Part shown: piece after piece, positions 46,088-55,243 of the stretch
How positions within the stretch are numbered: the stretch's first letter is position 1
Layout of the letters: the number at the start of each line of letters is the position of its first letter
Assembly: GCF_900188425.1 (NCBI RefSeq)
Contig: NZ_FZON01000009.1
Location: 1-64,000, forward strand
Length of the DNA: 64,000 bases
From: Antarctobacter heliothermus
GTDB taxonomy: Bacteria; Pseudomonadota; Alphaproteobacteria; Rhodobacterales; Rhodobacteraceae
Direction of reading: 5' to 3'
Notes under the pieces: model-generated
What the model saw: only the letters and a program-made list of their open reading frames with translations
The model's database searches: none
Told to the model about the DNA's origin: nothing
Translations under genes and position numbers: made by a program

Positions 46088-47815
46088 ATGAGCAGGACAC
46101 CCACCTATCCCGGCGGCATCGACGCCATAATCACCCAGTATGAGGCGCGTCGCGCCGCCCTGCCCGGTGACCACGGGTTGTCGCCCGTCGACGCTGACCT
46201 GACCGCCCTTGCAGGGCAGACGGTGGCGGACCCGGACGGCGGCCCCTTTGCCCCGCCCTTCGCCGACAATCTGCACCGCAAGACCTATCAGCTGCGCAAG
46301 GAATTGCAGGGGCAATCAGAACTCACCGTGCTGCATGCGCTGACCATAGCGCATCTGCGCAAGCGCAGCTTTCCGGCCCATGCCCCGCAGCTGTTCCAGC
46401 GCCTGTGGGCCGAACAGGGCGCGCATCTGCTGGAGCAGCTTGACGCACGCTGGCTGGTCTCTGCCATCACCACCTTTGGCGACCACGGCAAAACGCCGGT
46501 GCAGCGCAGCACCGGGCTGGCGCTCACCGCGCTGTTCGGGATGATGAAACTCTATGAGAGCGAGCGACTCTACAGCGGCAAGGGGCCCGAGAAACCCTTT
46601 GCCGTCACCGACCGCCTCCGCGCCAAACTGCCGTTGCAGATGGACGCCTACGCGCTGGTTGGCGGCGGGCTGGACGTCAACCTGATCGCCCGCCTGTGGC
46701 AAGAGGCCGAGGGCGACGCCGTGATTCAACCGCTTGCGCATCATCTGCTGGACCTGCTGATCCATGACCCGGCGGGGGTCTTTCGCCGCCTGTCGATCAT
46801 GTCCGCCCGCAAGGCCCGCCGCGACAAATCAGAGGCTGTGGCGCAAAACGCCGCCCCGGTCCCAGCCCGCCCGCGCAAGACGGCCCAGACCCTGCGCTGG
46901 GGCCTTGTCAGCACCGTCAAGGCGCCGCTGCCGCAGATCGCTCGATTCGCAGCCCATCACCTCGACCTTGGCGCGCAGGAACTGCACCTCTACCTCGACC
47001 ACCCCGATGCAGAGGCAGCGGCCTTTCTGTCACGGCATCCGCGCATCCACGTTACCCAGTGCGACGATGCTTTTTGGCAGGCCTCGGCGCGCGCCCGGCC
47101 AGAGGCGCACCAGTTGCGGCAAGCCTTCAACGCCACGCGCACCCTGCGCGCCAGCGCGGACGCGCTGGACTGGCTGGGCCACATCGACCACGATGAATTT
47201 CTGATCCCGGCGCATCCCCTGTCGCAGATCCTTGCCAATGTCGCCCCAGACATCGCGCTGGCGCGTGTCCCCCCGGCCGAGGCGCTGGCGCGTGAGGACG
47301 GCCCGCCCCGCCATTTCAAGCTGACCCACAAACAGGCGGGCATCAAGAAATCGCAGCTTCAGGACATCTACCCCACCTTTGGCCTGCATCTGTTCGGCGG
47401 CTTCCTCAGCCATACCGGCGGCAAGATATTTGCCCGTCCCGGCATCCCCGACACCCGTCTTGGCATCCACACGCTGAAATACAAAGGCGAGGACGCGACC
47501 AACCGCACCAAACCTGACGGGCTGTTTCTGGCGCATTTCCATGCCCCCGACTGGGAACATTTCCACAGCCACCTGCCCTTTCGCCGCGAAAAGGGATCGT
47601 ACCGCGCCAACGACGCCCGGCCAGAGATGGGACAGGGGGAACTATTGTCCTATCTGGAACAGGAGGAGGGCGAGGCCGGATTGCGCGCCTTCTTTGACGA
47701 GATCTGCGCCGATACCCCGGAATTGCGCGCCCGTCTGGCGGCGCATGGCATGTTGCTGAGCCATGACTTTGACTTTGACGCCTGCGTGCGCCGCGTCTTT
47801 GGGGCGCTGCCGTGA
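46088..47815 (+). CDS. Glycosyltransferase-like protein (family 2-type) with N-terminal helical domain
   Basis: 575 residues from the ATG at 46088; the frame remains open far upstream, antisense to tgt, which is not meaningful. Residues 1 to about 265 are helical and unrecognised (RKTYQLRKELQGQSELTVLH). From about 275 a GT2-like domain starts with LRWGLVSTVKAPLPQIARFAAHHL and contains LGHIDHDEFLIP, the metal/nucleotide-binding HIDxDEF motif. HFHAPDWEHFHSHLPFRREK follows near the end. The C-terminal half is paralogous to the next gene, which starts within its stop (4-bp overlap). It probably adds a sugar to a surface glycan; substrate unknown. Confidence 0.7.
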   Translation: MSRTPTYPGGIDAIITQYEARRAALPGDHGLSPVDADLTALAGQTVADPDGGPFAPPFADNLHRKTYQLRKELQGQSELTVLHALTIAHLRKRSFPAHAPQLFQRLWAEQGAHLLEQLDARWLVSAITTFGDHGKTPVQRSTGLALTALFGMMKLYESERLYSGKGPEKPFAVTDRLRAKLPLQMDAYALVGGGLDVNLIARLWQEAEGDAVIQPLAHHLLDLLIHDPAGVFRRLSIMSARKARRDKSEAVAQNAAPVPARPRKTAQTLRWGLVSTVKAPLPQIARFAAHHLDLGAQELHLYLDHPDAEAAAFLSRHPRIHVTQCDDAFWQASARARPEAHQLRQAFNATRTLRASADALDWLGHIDHDEFLIPAHPLSQILANVAPDIALARVPPAEALAREDGPPRHFKLTHKQAGIKKSQLQDIYPTFGLHLFGGFLSHTGGKIFARPGIPDTRLGIHTLKYKGEDATNRTKPDGLFLAHFHAPDWEHFHSHLPFRREKGSYRANDARPEMGQGELLSYLEQEEGEAGLRAFFDEICADTPELRARLAAHGMLLSHDFDFDACVRRVFGALP

Positions 47816-48762
47816 CGCGCTGGGGCACGGTCACCACGGTCAAGGCACCGCTGAAGGCAATCCTGACCTTTGCAGCATGGCACCTCGAACAGGGGGCGCA
47901 CCGGCTCTACATCTACCTTGATGAGGACGCGCCAGAGACCTTTGCCATCCTCAAGGCGCATCCCAAGATCCGCGTCACGCGGACCAACGCGGCCTATTGG
48001 GCCAAACGCAACGGGCGCCCGGACAAACATCAGGCCCGGCAGGCCGCCAACGCCCGCCACGCCAACAACCGCAAGCCTGAGGTCGACTGGCTGGCCCATA
48101 TCGACGTGGACGAATTCCTGCTGTCCGAACGTCCGGTGGCCGAACACTTGGCCGCCCTGCCCGACGACGCGCTCTGCGCCCGTATCCGCCCGGTAGAGGC
48201 GCTGGCCCCCGGCGACGCCACGGCCCCCGGTGAGACCGTCTTCAAGGCTTTCCCCCTTGACCAGACCGCCCGCCAACAGGCGGCAAAGGCCTGCTTCCCA
48301 ACATGGGGTCGGCACCTGTCCGGCGGGTTCCTTAGCCATGTGGCGGGCAAGTTGTTCTTTCGCGCCGGCACCAAGGGTCTGCAAATCCGCATCCACAACG
48401 TGCTCCTGAACGATGTACAAAATCCTGGTCAGATCGCCCTGCCCGACATCGAACTGGGCCATTTCCACGCCGACAGCTGGGATCACTTTCTAGGGGCGTA
48501 TCGCTTTCGCCTGGCGCGCGGATCATACCGTTCCGAATTGAAACCACAGGTCCGCGAAGCGGGCGCGGTGTCCCTGCACGACCTGTTCCAAAGCATCGAA
48601 GCGGCGGGTGGCGAACCTGCTCTGCGGCAATTTTACGACGAAGTCTGCGTCGCCGACGCCGACCTGTGTCAGCGGCTGGCCGCCCATCGCCTGCTGCGCC
48701 GCCACCGCCTGCGGTTGGACGAAATCCGCGATTGTCACTTTGCTGTCATCAATCCGCCCTAG
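47812..48762 (+). CDS. Glycosyltransferase-like protein (family 2-type), paralogue of the upstream gene
   Basis: 316 residues starting with an ATG that is translationally coupled (ATGA). TRWGTVTTVKAPLKAILTFAAWHL, WLAHIDVDEFLLSE and HFHADSWDHFLGAYRFRLARGSYR match in order and spacing the C-terminal half of the preceding protein, so the pair arose by tandem duplication, one copy carrying or gaining the helical domain. It belongs to the DUF/Glyco_tranf_2_4-type group common in Rhodobacterales. Acceptor unknown. Confidence 0.7.
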   Translation: MTRWGTVTTVKAPLKAILTFAAWHLEQGAHRLYIYLDEDAPETFAILKAHPKIRVTRTNAAYWAKRNGRPDKHQARQAANARHANNRKPEVDWLAHIDVDEFLLSERPVAEHLAALPDDALCARIRPVEALAPGDATAPGETVFKAFPLDQTARQQAAKACFPTWGRHLSGGFLSHVAGKLFFRAGTKGLQIRIHNVLLNDVQNPGQIALPDIELGHFHADSWDHFLGAYRFRLARGSYRSELKPQVREAGAVSLHDLFQSIEAAGGEPALRQFYDEVCVADADLCQRLAAHRLLRRHRLRLDEIRDCHFAVINPP

Positions 48763-48937
48763 GATGAACCACCATCCATGCGTTGGAAACAGTCAAACAG
48801 CGACTTATCCGCCATACAGCCACGTCCCGATTGACCTTTTGCCAAGATTTTACTAAGGCAAGCAGCACCAAGGGGATGTATGCACTGCCAATGGACCACG
48901 CGGGTCCGCTCCCCATCAGATGCGCGGGCCAGGTACA

Positions 48938-48960
48938 GTGTCCGCAAAACAACCGGACAT
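48938..48960 (+). promoter_or_regulatory. Hairpin covering the ribosome-binding region of the helicase gene
   Basis: TGTCCG (48939-48944) and CGGACA (48954-48959) form a 6-bp stem, extended by a G-U pair, that ends 2 nt before the ATG at 48963. No Shine-Dalgarno sequence is visible. It could modulate initiation, for example with temperature or by helicase autoregulation; this is inference. Confidence 0.35.
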
Positions 48961-48962
48961 AA

Positions 48963-50408
48963 ATGACCAAATTTTCTGATCTGAACCTCAGCCCGAAAGT
49001 CCTGAAAGCCGTCGAAGAGGCTGGCTATGAGACGCCCACGCCGATTCAGGCTGGCGCCATTCCGCCCGCTCTGGAAGGCAAGGACGTTCTGGGCATCGCC
49101 CAGACGGGCACTGGCAAGACCGCCAGCTTTACCCTTCCGATGATCACCAAACTGGCCCGGGGCCGCGCACGCGCGCGGATGCCGCGGTCGCTGGTGTTGT
49201 GTCCGACGCGGGAACTTGCGGCGCAGGTGGCGGAAAACTTCGACACCTATTCCAAACATGTCAAACTGACCAAGGCGCTGCTGATCGGCGGTGTCTCGTT
49301 CAAGGAACAGGATACCCTGATCGATAAGGGCGTGGATGTTCTGATCGCCACCCCCGGTCGCCTGCTGGACCATTTTGAGCGTGGCAAGCTGCTGCTCACC
49401 GGCATCGAGATCATGGTGGTGGATGAGGCGGACAGGATGCTCGACATGGGATTCATCCCCGATATCGAACGCATCTTCAGCCTGACACCGTTCACCCGCC
49501 AGACGCTGTTCTTTTCCGCCACCATGGCGCCCGAGATCGAGCGGATCACCAACACCTTCCTGTCGGCCCCCGCCCGGATCGAGGTGGCCCGTCAGGCCAG
49601 CGCGTCCGAGACGATCGAGCAATCCGCCATGGTGTTCCGCCCCTCACGCAAGGACCGCGAAGCCAGCGAGAAACGGCGTATGCTGCGCGATCTGATAGAC
49701 AGTGAGGGTGTGGCCTGCACCAACGCCATCATCTTTTGCAACCGCAAGGTTGACGTGGATGTGGTCGCCAAATCGCTCAAGAAGTACGGCTATGATGCGG
49801 CGCCGATCCACGGCGATCTGGACCAATCACAGCGCACGCGGACTCTGGACGGCTTCCGCGACGGATCATTGCGGTTCCTCGTCGCCTCTGACGTCGCCGC
49901 GCGTGGTCTGGATATCCCGTCGGTGAGCCATGTGTTCAACTTCGACGTGCCCAGCCACGCCGAGGATTATATCCACCGCATCGGTCGCACGGGCCGTGCC
50001 GGACGAACGGGCAAGGCCATCACGATCTGTACGCCACGGGACGAAAAGTATTTCGACGCTGTCGAAAAGCTGCTTCAAAAGGCGATTCCTCGCCTTGCCA
50101 ACCCCAAGGCCCCGGACGTCGAGGCGGCACCCGCTGCACCTGCGCCTGCTGCACCAGCGCCCGCCGCCGCGCCGACCCCGGTCCGCGACGCCACCCAGGA
50201 ACAGCCTCGAAAGTCGCCTAGTCGTCGGTCGGAAAAACCTGCACCGCGCAGCGAAAAGCCCGCCCCGCGCAGCAACGAAAGCCGTGCGCCGCGCGATTCC
50301 AACCGTGGCTCTGATCGCCGCGGCGGTCGGGACAGCAATGTCGTCGGATTGGGCGATCACCTACCCGAGTTCATCGCGCTGAGCTTTGACGAGCGTCGGG
50401 CAAGCTGA
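48963..50408 (+). CDS. DEAD-box RNA helicase (RhlE-like)
   Basis: 481 residues. Q motif FSDLNLSPKVLKAVEEAGYETPTPIQ, motif I AQTGTGKT, motif Ia PTRELAAQ, motif II VVDEADRML, motif III FSATM, and C-terminal motifs RGLDIPSVSHV and HRIGRTGRAG are complete. After about residue 375 comes a low-complexity Ala/Pro then Arg/Ser/Pro/Glu tail (EKPAPRSEKPAPRSN), typical of RhlE/cold-shock helicases that bind RNA. It likely remodels ribosomal or messenger RNA. It converges on rnj, the gene for another RNA-decay enzyme. Confidence 0.93.
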   Translation: MTKFSDLNLSPKVLKAVEEAGYETPTPIQAGAIPPALEGKDVLGIAQTGTGKTASFTLPMITKLARGRARARMPRSLVLCPTRELAAQVAENFDTYSKHVKLTKALLIGGVSFKEQDTLIDKGVDVLIATPGRLLDHFERGKLLLTGIEIMVVDEADRMLDMGFIPDIERIFSLTPFTRQTLFFSATMAPEIERITNTFLSAPARIEVARQASASETIEQSAMVFRPSRKDREASEKRRMLRDLIDSEGVACTNAIIFCNRKVDVDVVAKSLKKYGYDAAPIHGDLDQSQRTRTLDGFRDGSLRFLVASDVAARGLDIPSVSHVFNFDVPSHAEDYIHRIGRTGRAGRTGKAITICTPRDEKYFDAVEKLLQKAIPRLANPKAPDVEAAPAAPAPAAPAPAAAPTPVRDATQEQPRKSPSRRSEKPAPRSEKPAPRSNESRAPRDSNRGSDRRGGRDSNVVGLGDHLPEFIALSFDERRAS

Positions 50409-50426
50409 GCCTTCGCAATTCCTGAA

Positions 50427-50456
50427 AAAAGGCCGGTCCCATGGGACCGGCCTTTT
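50427..50456. terminator. Bidirectional terminator between helicase gene and rnj
   Basis: AAAAGGCCGGTCCC and GGGACCGGCCTTTT are perfect 14-bp arms around AT. On the plus strand the stem ends in TTTT-GCG, on the minus strand in TTTTTTCAGG. It lies 18 bp after the helicase stop and 23 bp after the end of rnj. Confidence 0.92.
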
Positions 50457-50479
50457 GCGTTAGTCCCCTGACGGGATCA

Positions 50480-52147
50480 TCAGCTCAAACGACTGACCAC
50501 TACCGTCACCTCGGGCTTTTTGCCGATCTCGTTCAACGAGGTCTGCCGTGCGACACGACGCAGCCCTTCTTCCAGCTTGTCATCATCGGTCCGCACCTTG
50601 TCCCCGGCACGCCCCAGGAACTGCGACAGGTCTTCTTCGAGAACGTCCACCAGTGGCGCATTGCTGCGCCCCATTTCGGGCAGCCCCATCAGGTCGCACC
50701 ACGGCTCTCCCAGCGGCTCATCCTGCTCATCGAGGATCACTGTCACCACCACATGCCCGTTCAGCGCCATACGAATGCGATCCCGCACGATGCCGTCCAT
50801 CGCGCCGATCTGCACCGAGCCGTCCAGATAGGTGCGCCCGGTCTCGACATATTCGACCACGCGCGGCTCATTCCCGCTAAGATCGACCATCATGCCGTTC
50901 ACAGCCAGAACCCCGGCACGCCGGTTGTTCTCTGCCAGACGCACATGTTCGCGCAGATGTCGGTGCTCGCCGTGCATCGGGATCACCACCTGCGGGTTCA
51001 CGATGTTCTGCACGGTTTCCAGATCCGGCCGGTTGGCATGGCCTGAAACGTGGTAATCGCCCATCGAGTCGTCGACGATGTCGACCCCCTTCTCGCTCAG
51101 TTGGTTCATGATGCGGATGACTTCGCGCTCATTGCCCGGAATCGTCTTGGAGGAGAACAGGAACAGATCGCCCTCCTTCAGTTCGATCCCATTGTATTTC
51201 CCGCGCGACAGCTGCGCACTAGCGGCGCGCCGCTCCCCCTGGCTGCCGGTCACCAACAGCATGACATTCTCACGCGGCAGGTGGCTGACGTCCTCGGGGC
51301 CGATCACCTTGGGAAAGCCGGTCAACACGCCGGTTTCCACCGAGGCTTCGATCATCCGGCGCATCGCCCGCCCCAGCAGACAGATCGACCGACCGGCGCG
51401 GTCGCCCGCCTCTGCCAGCGTCTTGACCCGCGCCACGTTCGAGGCAAAGGTCGTGGCAACAACCATGTTCTTGGCCTCGGACACCAGCTTTTCCACCGCC
51501 GGGCCAACGGTCGCCTCGGACCGGCCCGCATGGGGGGAAAACACGTTGGTCGAATCGCAGATCAGCGCCTTGACCCCCGGCTTTGACACATCGGCCCACA
51601 GTTTCGGATCCCACGCCTCACCCACCAAGGGCGTTGTATCCAGCTTGAAATCGCCTGTGTGGATCACCCGACCTGCGGGTGTGTCGATCACCAGGGCGCT
51701 CGATTCCGGGATCGAATGCGAAATCGGCAAAAAGCCGACCGTGAACGGCCCGGCGTTAACCGTCTCCGGCCACTTCGAGACGGTCCTTACCGCCTTGCCC
51801 TCAACATTGTATTCCGCCAGCTTTCCGCGTGCGATATTGGCGGTGAAGGCGCGCGCATAGATCGGCACGCCCAACGTCTCAAACGTATGTCCCACCGCGC
51901 CGACATGGTCCTCATGCGCGTGGGTGATGAACAGCGCCTCGATCCGGTTCCTGTTCTCTTTCAGCCAGGTGATATCGGCAAAGATGATATCCACCCCCGG
52001 AGTCGTGTCCATGTCCGGAAAGGTAACCCCCATGTCCACGACAATCAGGCGCTCGGCGCCTGGCTTGCCATAGCCATAGACATAACAGTTCATGCCGATC
52101 TCGCCGGCACCCCCAAGGGGAAGGTAGATCAGTCTGTTTTCGCTCAT
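50480..52147 (-). CDS. rnj: Ribonuclease J
   Basis: 555 residues. Metallo-beta-lactamase/beta-CASP nuclease: LPLGGAGEIGMNCYVY at the N-terminus, zinc motif THAHEDHVGAVG, SHSIPESSALVI, HTGDFKLD, and beta-CASP motifs DYHVSGHA and PMHGEHRHL. RNase J is a 5'-3' exonuclease and endonuclease for mRNA decay and rRNA processing in bacteria lacking or supplementing RNase E. Its ATG overlaps the coaX stop by 4 bp; it is the last gene of birA-coaX-rnj. Confidence 0.95.
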   Translation of the reverse strand: MSENRLIYLPLGGAGEIGMNCYVYGYGKPGAERLIVVDMGVTFPDMDTTPGVDIIFADITWLKENRNRIEALFITHAHEDHVGAVGHTFETLGVPIYARAFTANIARGKLAEYNVEGKAVRTVSKWPETVNAGPFTVGFLPISHSIPESSALVIDTPAGRVIHTGDFKLDTTPLVGEAWDPKLWADVSKPGVKALICDSTNVFSPHAGRSEATVGPAVEKLVSEAKNMVVATTFASNVARVKTLAEAGDRAGRSICLLGRAMRRMIEASVETGVLTGFPKVIGPEDVSHLPRENVMLLVTGSQGERRAASAQLSRGKYNGIELKEGDLFLFSSKTIPGNEREVIRIMNQLSEKGVDIVDDSMGDYHVSGHANRPDLETVQNIVNPQVVIPMHGEHRHLREHVRLAENNRRAGVLAVNGMMVDLSGNEPRVVEYVETGRTYLDGSVQIGAMDGIVRDRIRMALNGHVVVTVILDEQDEPLGEPWCDLMGLPEMGRSNAPLVDVLEEDLSQFLGRAGDKVRTDDDKLEEGLRRVARQTSLNEIGKKPEVTVVVSRLS

Positions 52148-52926
52148 GCGCGGGCCTCTAAGGTCTTGTTGTGATTATGAATGCGGACCAGCCCGTGCAT
52201 GGTCAGAAATTCCTCGTAGGCGTCGAACAACGGGTCTGCCTGCTGGAAGAGTGGCGCCAGCCCGCCTGTAGCGATAACCTTCATGGGGCGGTCGCGTTCC
52301 GCCTGGATGCGGAGACAGATTTCACGCACCAGCCCGACATAGCCCCAAAAGATGCCGGATTGCATGCAGGCCACCGTATTGGTGCCCACAACGCGCTGCG
52401 GCTTGGTAATATCGACGTTCGGCAAGGCGGCGGCCGCCTGATGCAGCGCCTCAAGGCTGAGGTTCACCCCCGGCGCAATCACCCCGCCAACATAGGCCCC
52501 GTCCACGTCCACCACGTCAAAGGTGGTGGCGGTGCCAAAATCGACCACGATCAGGTCACCACCAAACAGATCATACCCCGCCACCGTGTTGACCAGCCGG
52601 TCCGGGCCAACCTGCGTGCCCGCGTCCACCCGGACGTCCACCGGCAGCGCGCAGTCCAGTTTGCCCACTACCATGGGGCGGGTTCCGAAATAGCGATCCG
52701 ACAGGATCCTCAGGTTGAACACGACACGCGGCACCGTCGACGACACGATCACATCCGTTATATCCGCGTCGATCCTTTGAAACGCCATCAGCGTCGACAA
52801 CCAGACATAATACTGATCCGCAGTTCGCTGATGTTCCGTGGCCGTACGCCATGTGGCGACGAACTCCGCGCCGTCCCAGATCGAGAAAACGGTATTTGTG
52901 TTGCCACAGTCGATGGCCAGAAGCAT
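52144..52926 (-). CDS. coaX: Type III pantothenate kinase
   Basis: 260 residues, normal length. ASKHA fold with phosphate-1 AIDCGNTNTVFSIWD, VGPDRLVNTVAGYDLFGG and phosphate-2 VVDFGTATTFDVVD, GGVIAPGVNLSLEAL, and VIATGGLAPL. It phosphorylates pantothenate, the first step to coenzyme A, and is not feedback-inhibited by CoA in this class. Seven bp separate it from birA; the 4-bp overlap with rnj suggests coupled translation. Confidence 0.95.
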   Translation of the reverse strand: MLLAIDCGNTNTVFSIWDGAEFVATWRTATEHQRTADQYYVWLSTLMAFQRIDADITDVIVSSTVPRVVFNLRILSDRYFGTRPMVVGKLDCALPVDVRVDAGTQVGPDRLVNTVAGYDLFGGDLIVVDFGTATTFDVVDVDGAYVGGVIAPGVNLSLEALHQAAAALPNVDITKPQRVVGTNTVACMQSGIFWGYVGLVREICLRIQAERDRPMKVIATGGLAPLFQQADPLFDAYEEFLTMHGLVRIHNHNKTLEARA

Positions 52927-52933
52927 GGTCAGC

Positions 52934-53677
52934 CTATCCGAAAAAGATGTCCGCCGCCGCGACAGTCACGCGGCCCTTGGGCGTCTTTAGGACAAGTTGC
53001 CCTGTGGCGTCCACCGTCTCGAAGACCCCGGTCACGGTATCCCGGGCGGTTCGGGCGGTCAGCACCTCACCCAGACGGGCGGCGCGTTGCAGCCAGAGAC
53101 TGCGGATCGGCTCAAAACCATAGGTGACGAACCGTGCCTCATGGGTCGCAAAGGCCGTGGCCAGCGCGGCCAAAAAGGCCTCCGGCGTGACGCGCACCCC
53201 GATCTCGGGCAACAGCGCCACCGGCGTCACAGCCCCCGCCTCGACCTCGGCGACAGCAGGAGCCGCCAGCAGGTTGACCCCGACCCCGATGGCCAGATGT
53301 CCGCCCGGCCCACCGATGCTTTCCAGCAGAATACCCGCCAGCTTGCCTCCGTTCAGCAAAACGTCATTGGGCCATTTCAGCGACAGACCAATCGCCGTAC
53401 CGGTCACACGCTCCAAGGCATCGTACAGCGCCAACGCTGCCACAAAACTGCGCAGCGCCACCCTGTCCGGCGTCTCGGTCGGACGCATCACCAATGTCGC
53501 GGCAAAATTCCCCTCGGGGTTGACCCAGGCACGTCCGCGCCGTCCCCGCGCCGCCGTCTGCCGCAACCCCAGGATCCACTCCGGCCCGGCCAGCCCTGCA
53601 GCGACCCGCGCCGCCTCGGCGTTGGTGCTGTCCACTGCGGCCAGCACCCGCCGACCATACCCTTGCGGCCAGTCCAT
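52934..53677 (-). CDS. birA: Biotin--[acetyl-CoA-carboxylase] ligase
   Basis: 247 residues from MDWPQGYGRRVL; the open frame extends 25 codons upstream without similarity. STNAEAARVAAG, QTAARGRRGRAWVNPEGNF (the GRGRRGR adenylate loop) and LKWPNDVLLNGGKLAGILLE identify the ligase core, with a C-terminal SH3-like domain. The DNA-binding domain of E. coli BirA is absent, so it is monofunctional. It attaches biotin to the carboxyl carrier protein. It follows nuoN by 111 bp containing two strong hairpins. Confidence 0.93.
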   Translation of the reverse strand: MDWPQGYGRRVLAAVDSTNAEAARVAAGLAGPEWILGLRQTAARGRRGRAWVNPEGNFAATLVMRPTETPDRVALRSFVAALALYDALERVTGTAIGLSLKWPNDVLLNGGKLAGILLESIGGPGGHLAIGVGVNLLAAPAVAEVEAGAVTPVALLPEIGVRVTPEAFLAALATAFATHEARFVTYGFEPIRSLWLQRAARLGEVLTARTARDTVTGVFETVDATGQLVLKTPKGRVTVAAADIFFG

Positions 53678-53735
53678 GGCAGGTCCCCGTTTCTTCTGTC
53701 TGAAAATATCCCGGGGGAGTCGACCGCAGGGAGAC

Positions 53736-53779
53736 GGGGGCAGAGCCCCCAATCACCGCGCGCCCGCAGGGGCGCGCGG
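53736..53779. terminator. Two strong hairpins between nuoN and birA
   Basis: GGGGGC-AGA-GCCCCC (53736-53750) and CCGCGCGCCC-GCAG-GGGCGCGCGG (53756-53779, 10-bp perfect stem). Reading on the minus strand they follow the nuoN stop by 10 bp. No U-run is present, so they may be attenuators, 3'-end stabilisers, or REP-like elements marking the end of the nuo message rather than classical terminators. Confidence 0.5.
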
Positions 53780-53788
53780 CCACCAGGA

Positions 53789-55231
53789 TCAATTGACCAG
53801 CGTCGCCGCCGCCGCCTGCGCCGCGCCTTCGATGCCAAACAGGTTGACGACACCGACCACCATGATCACCGCCGACACCATCAGGAACCCCCACAAAACC
53901 GGCGACTTGCCGCCGTCCAGCGCATCTTCCCGGTCCTCGCCAAAGTACATGTAGAACACGATCCGCAGGTAGTAGAAGGCCCCGATCACAGAGGCCACCA
54001 CACCCGCCACGGCCAGCCAGGCCAACCCGCCCTCATAGGCGGCGCGCAAAACATAAAACTTGCCAAAGAACCCGACCAGCGGCGGCACCCCTGCAAGGCT
54101 GAACAGCAGAACCAGCATCGCCAGCGCCTTGCCCGGCTCCTTGGTCGAGTACATGCCTAGGCTTTCGATGTCTGTCACCGGTTGGCCGTCTCGTTCCATC
54201 GACAGGATAAAGGCAAAGGTGCCGACGTTCATGGTGACGTAGATCGCCATGTAGATCAGCATCGCCTGCACACCCAGTTCGGTGCCCGCCGCCAGCCCCA
54301 TCAGCGCATAACCCATGTGGGCAATCGACGAATAGGCCATCAGGCGCTTGATGTCGCGTTGGCCGATTGCCGCGATCGAGCCAAGGAACATCGACAACAC
54401 CGACAGCAGCGCAATCACCTGACCCCAGTCCGCCGTCGCATTGCCAAAGGCGTCAAACATGACCCGGGCAAACAGCGCCATGGCGGCGACTTTGGGCGCG
54501 GTGGCAAAAAAGGCCGTCACCGGCGTGGGCGAGCCTTCATAGACGTCCGGCGTCCACATGTGGAACGGCACGGCGGACACCTTGAATGCCAGTCCGGAAA
54601 TCAGCATCACCAGACCGATCAGCAGGCCAACCGGCATGCTGCCCTCGGTGGCGGTCTGGATGATGCCCGAAAACAGCGTTGTCCCCGCATAACCATAGGT
54701 CAGGGACGCGCCGTAGAGCAGCAGACCCGACGACAACGCGCCCAGCACAAAATACTTCAAGCCCGCTTCGGTCGACTTGGCGCTGTCACGACGCAGCGAG
54801 GCCACGACATACAGCGACAGAGATTGCAGTTCGAGACCCATGTAAAGCGCCATCAGATCGCCGGCCGAGACCATCATCATCATGCCGACAACGGCCAGAG
54901 TGACCAGCAAAGGGTATTCAAAGCGCAGCAGCCCGCGCCGCGCCATGTAGCCTTCGCTCATCAGCAAGACCGCCGCCGCAGAGACAAGGATCACCACCTT
55001 GGCGAACCGAGCAAAGCCGTCGTTCACGAACATGCCGTTAAAGGCCACCTGCGTGCCCTCGCCGGTTACCCCGATCCAGAACGCCAGCGCCAGAAACAGC
55101 GCCGCAGTCGCCCACAGCAGCGCCGGGGCCACTTTGTCCTTGCCGGTGTAGACCGCCCCCACAAGGGCTGCCATCGCAAAGACCGACAGCAGGATTTCCG
55201 GCAGGATGATGTTGAGATCAGCCGAGATCAT
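53789..55231 (-). CDS. nuoN: NADH-quinone oxidoreductase subunit N
   Basis: 480 residues and about 14 transmembrane helices. Antiporter-like core subunit of complex I with [21 protein letters not shown] (the conserved first lysine/glutamate region), [26 protein letters not shown] and [16 protein letters not shown]. It takes part in proton pumping in the inner membrane. Last nuo gene, 12 bp after nuoM. Confidence 0.97.
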   Translation of the reverse strand: MISADLNIILPEILLSVFAMAALVGAVYTGKDKVAPALLWATAALFLALAFWIGVTGEGTQVAFNGMFVNDGFARFAKVVILVSAAAVLLMSEGYMARRGLLRFEYPLLVTLAVVGMMMMVSAGDLMALYMGLELQSLSLYVVASLRRDSAKSTEAGLKYFVLGALSSGLLLYGASLTYGYAGTTLFSGIIQTATEGSMPVGLLIGLVMLISGLAFKVSAVPFHMWTPDVYEGSPTPVTAFFATAPKVAAMALFARVMFDAFGNATADWGQVIALLSVLSMFLGSIAAIGQRDIKRLMAYSSIAHMGYALMGLAAGTELGVQAMLIYMAIYVTMNVGTFAFILSMERDGQPVTDIESLGMYSTKEPGKALAMLVLLFSLAGVPPLVGFFGKFYVLRAAYEGGLAWLAVAGVVASVIGAFYYLRIVFYMYFGEDREDALDGGKSPVLWGFLMVSAVIMVVGVVNLFGIEGAAQAAAATLVN

Positions 55232-55243
55232 GTCCCGCTCTCC

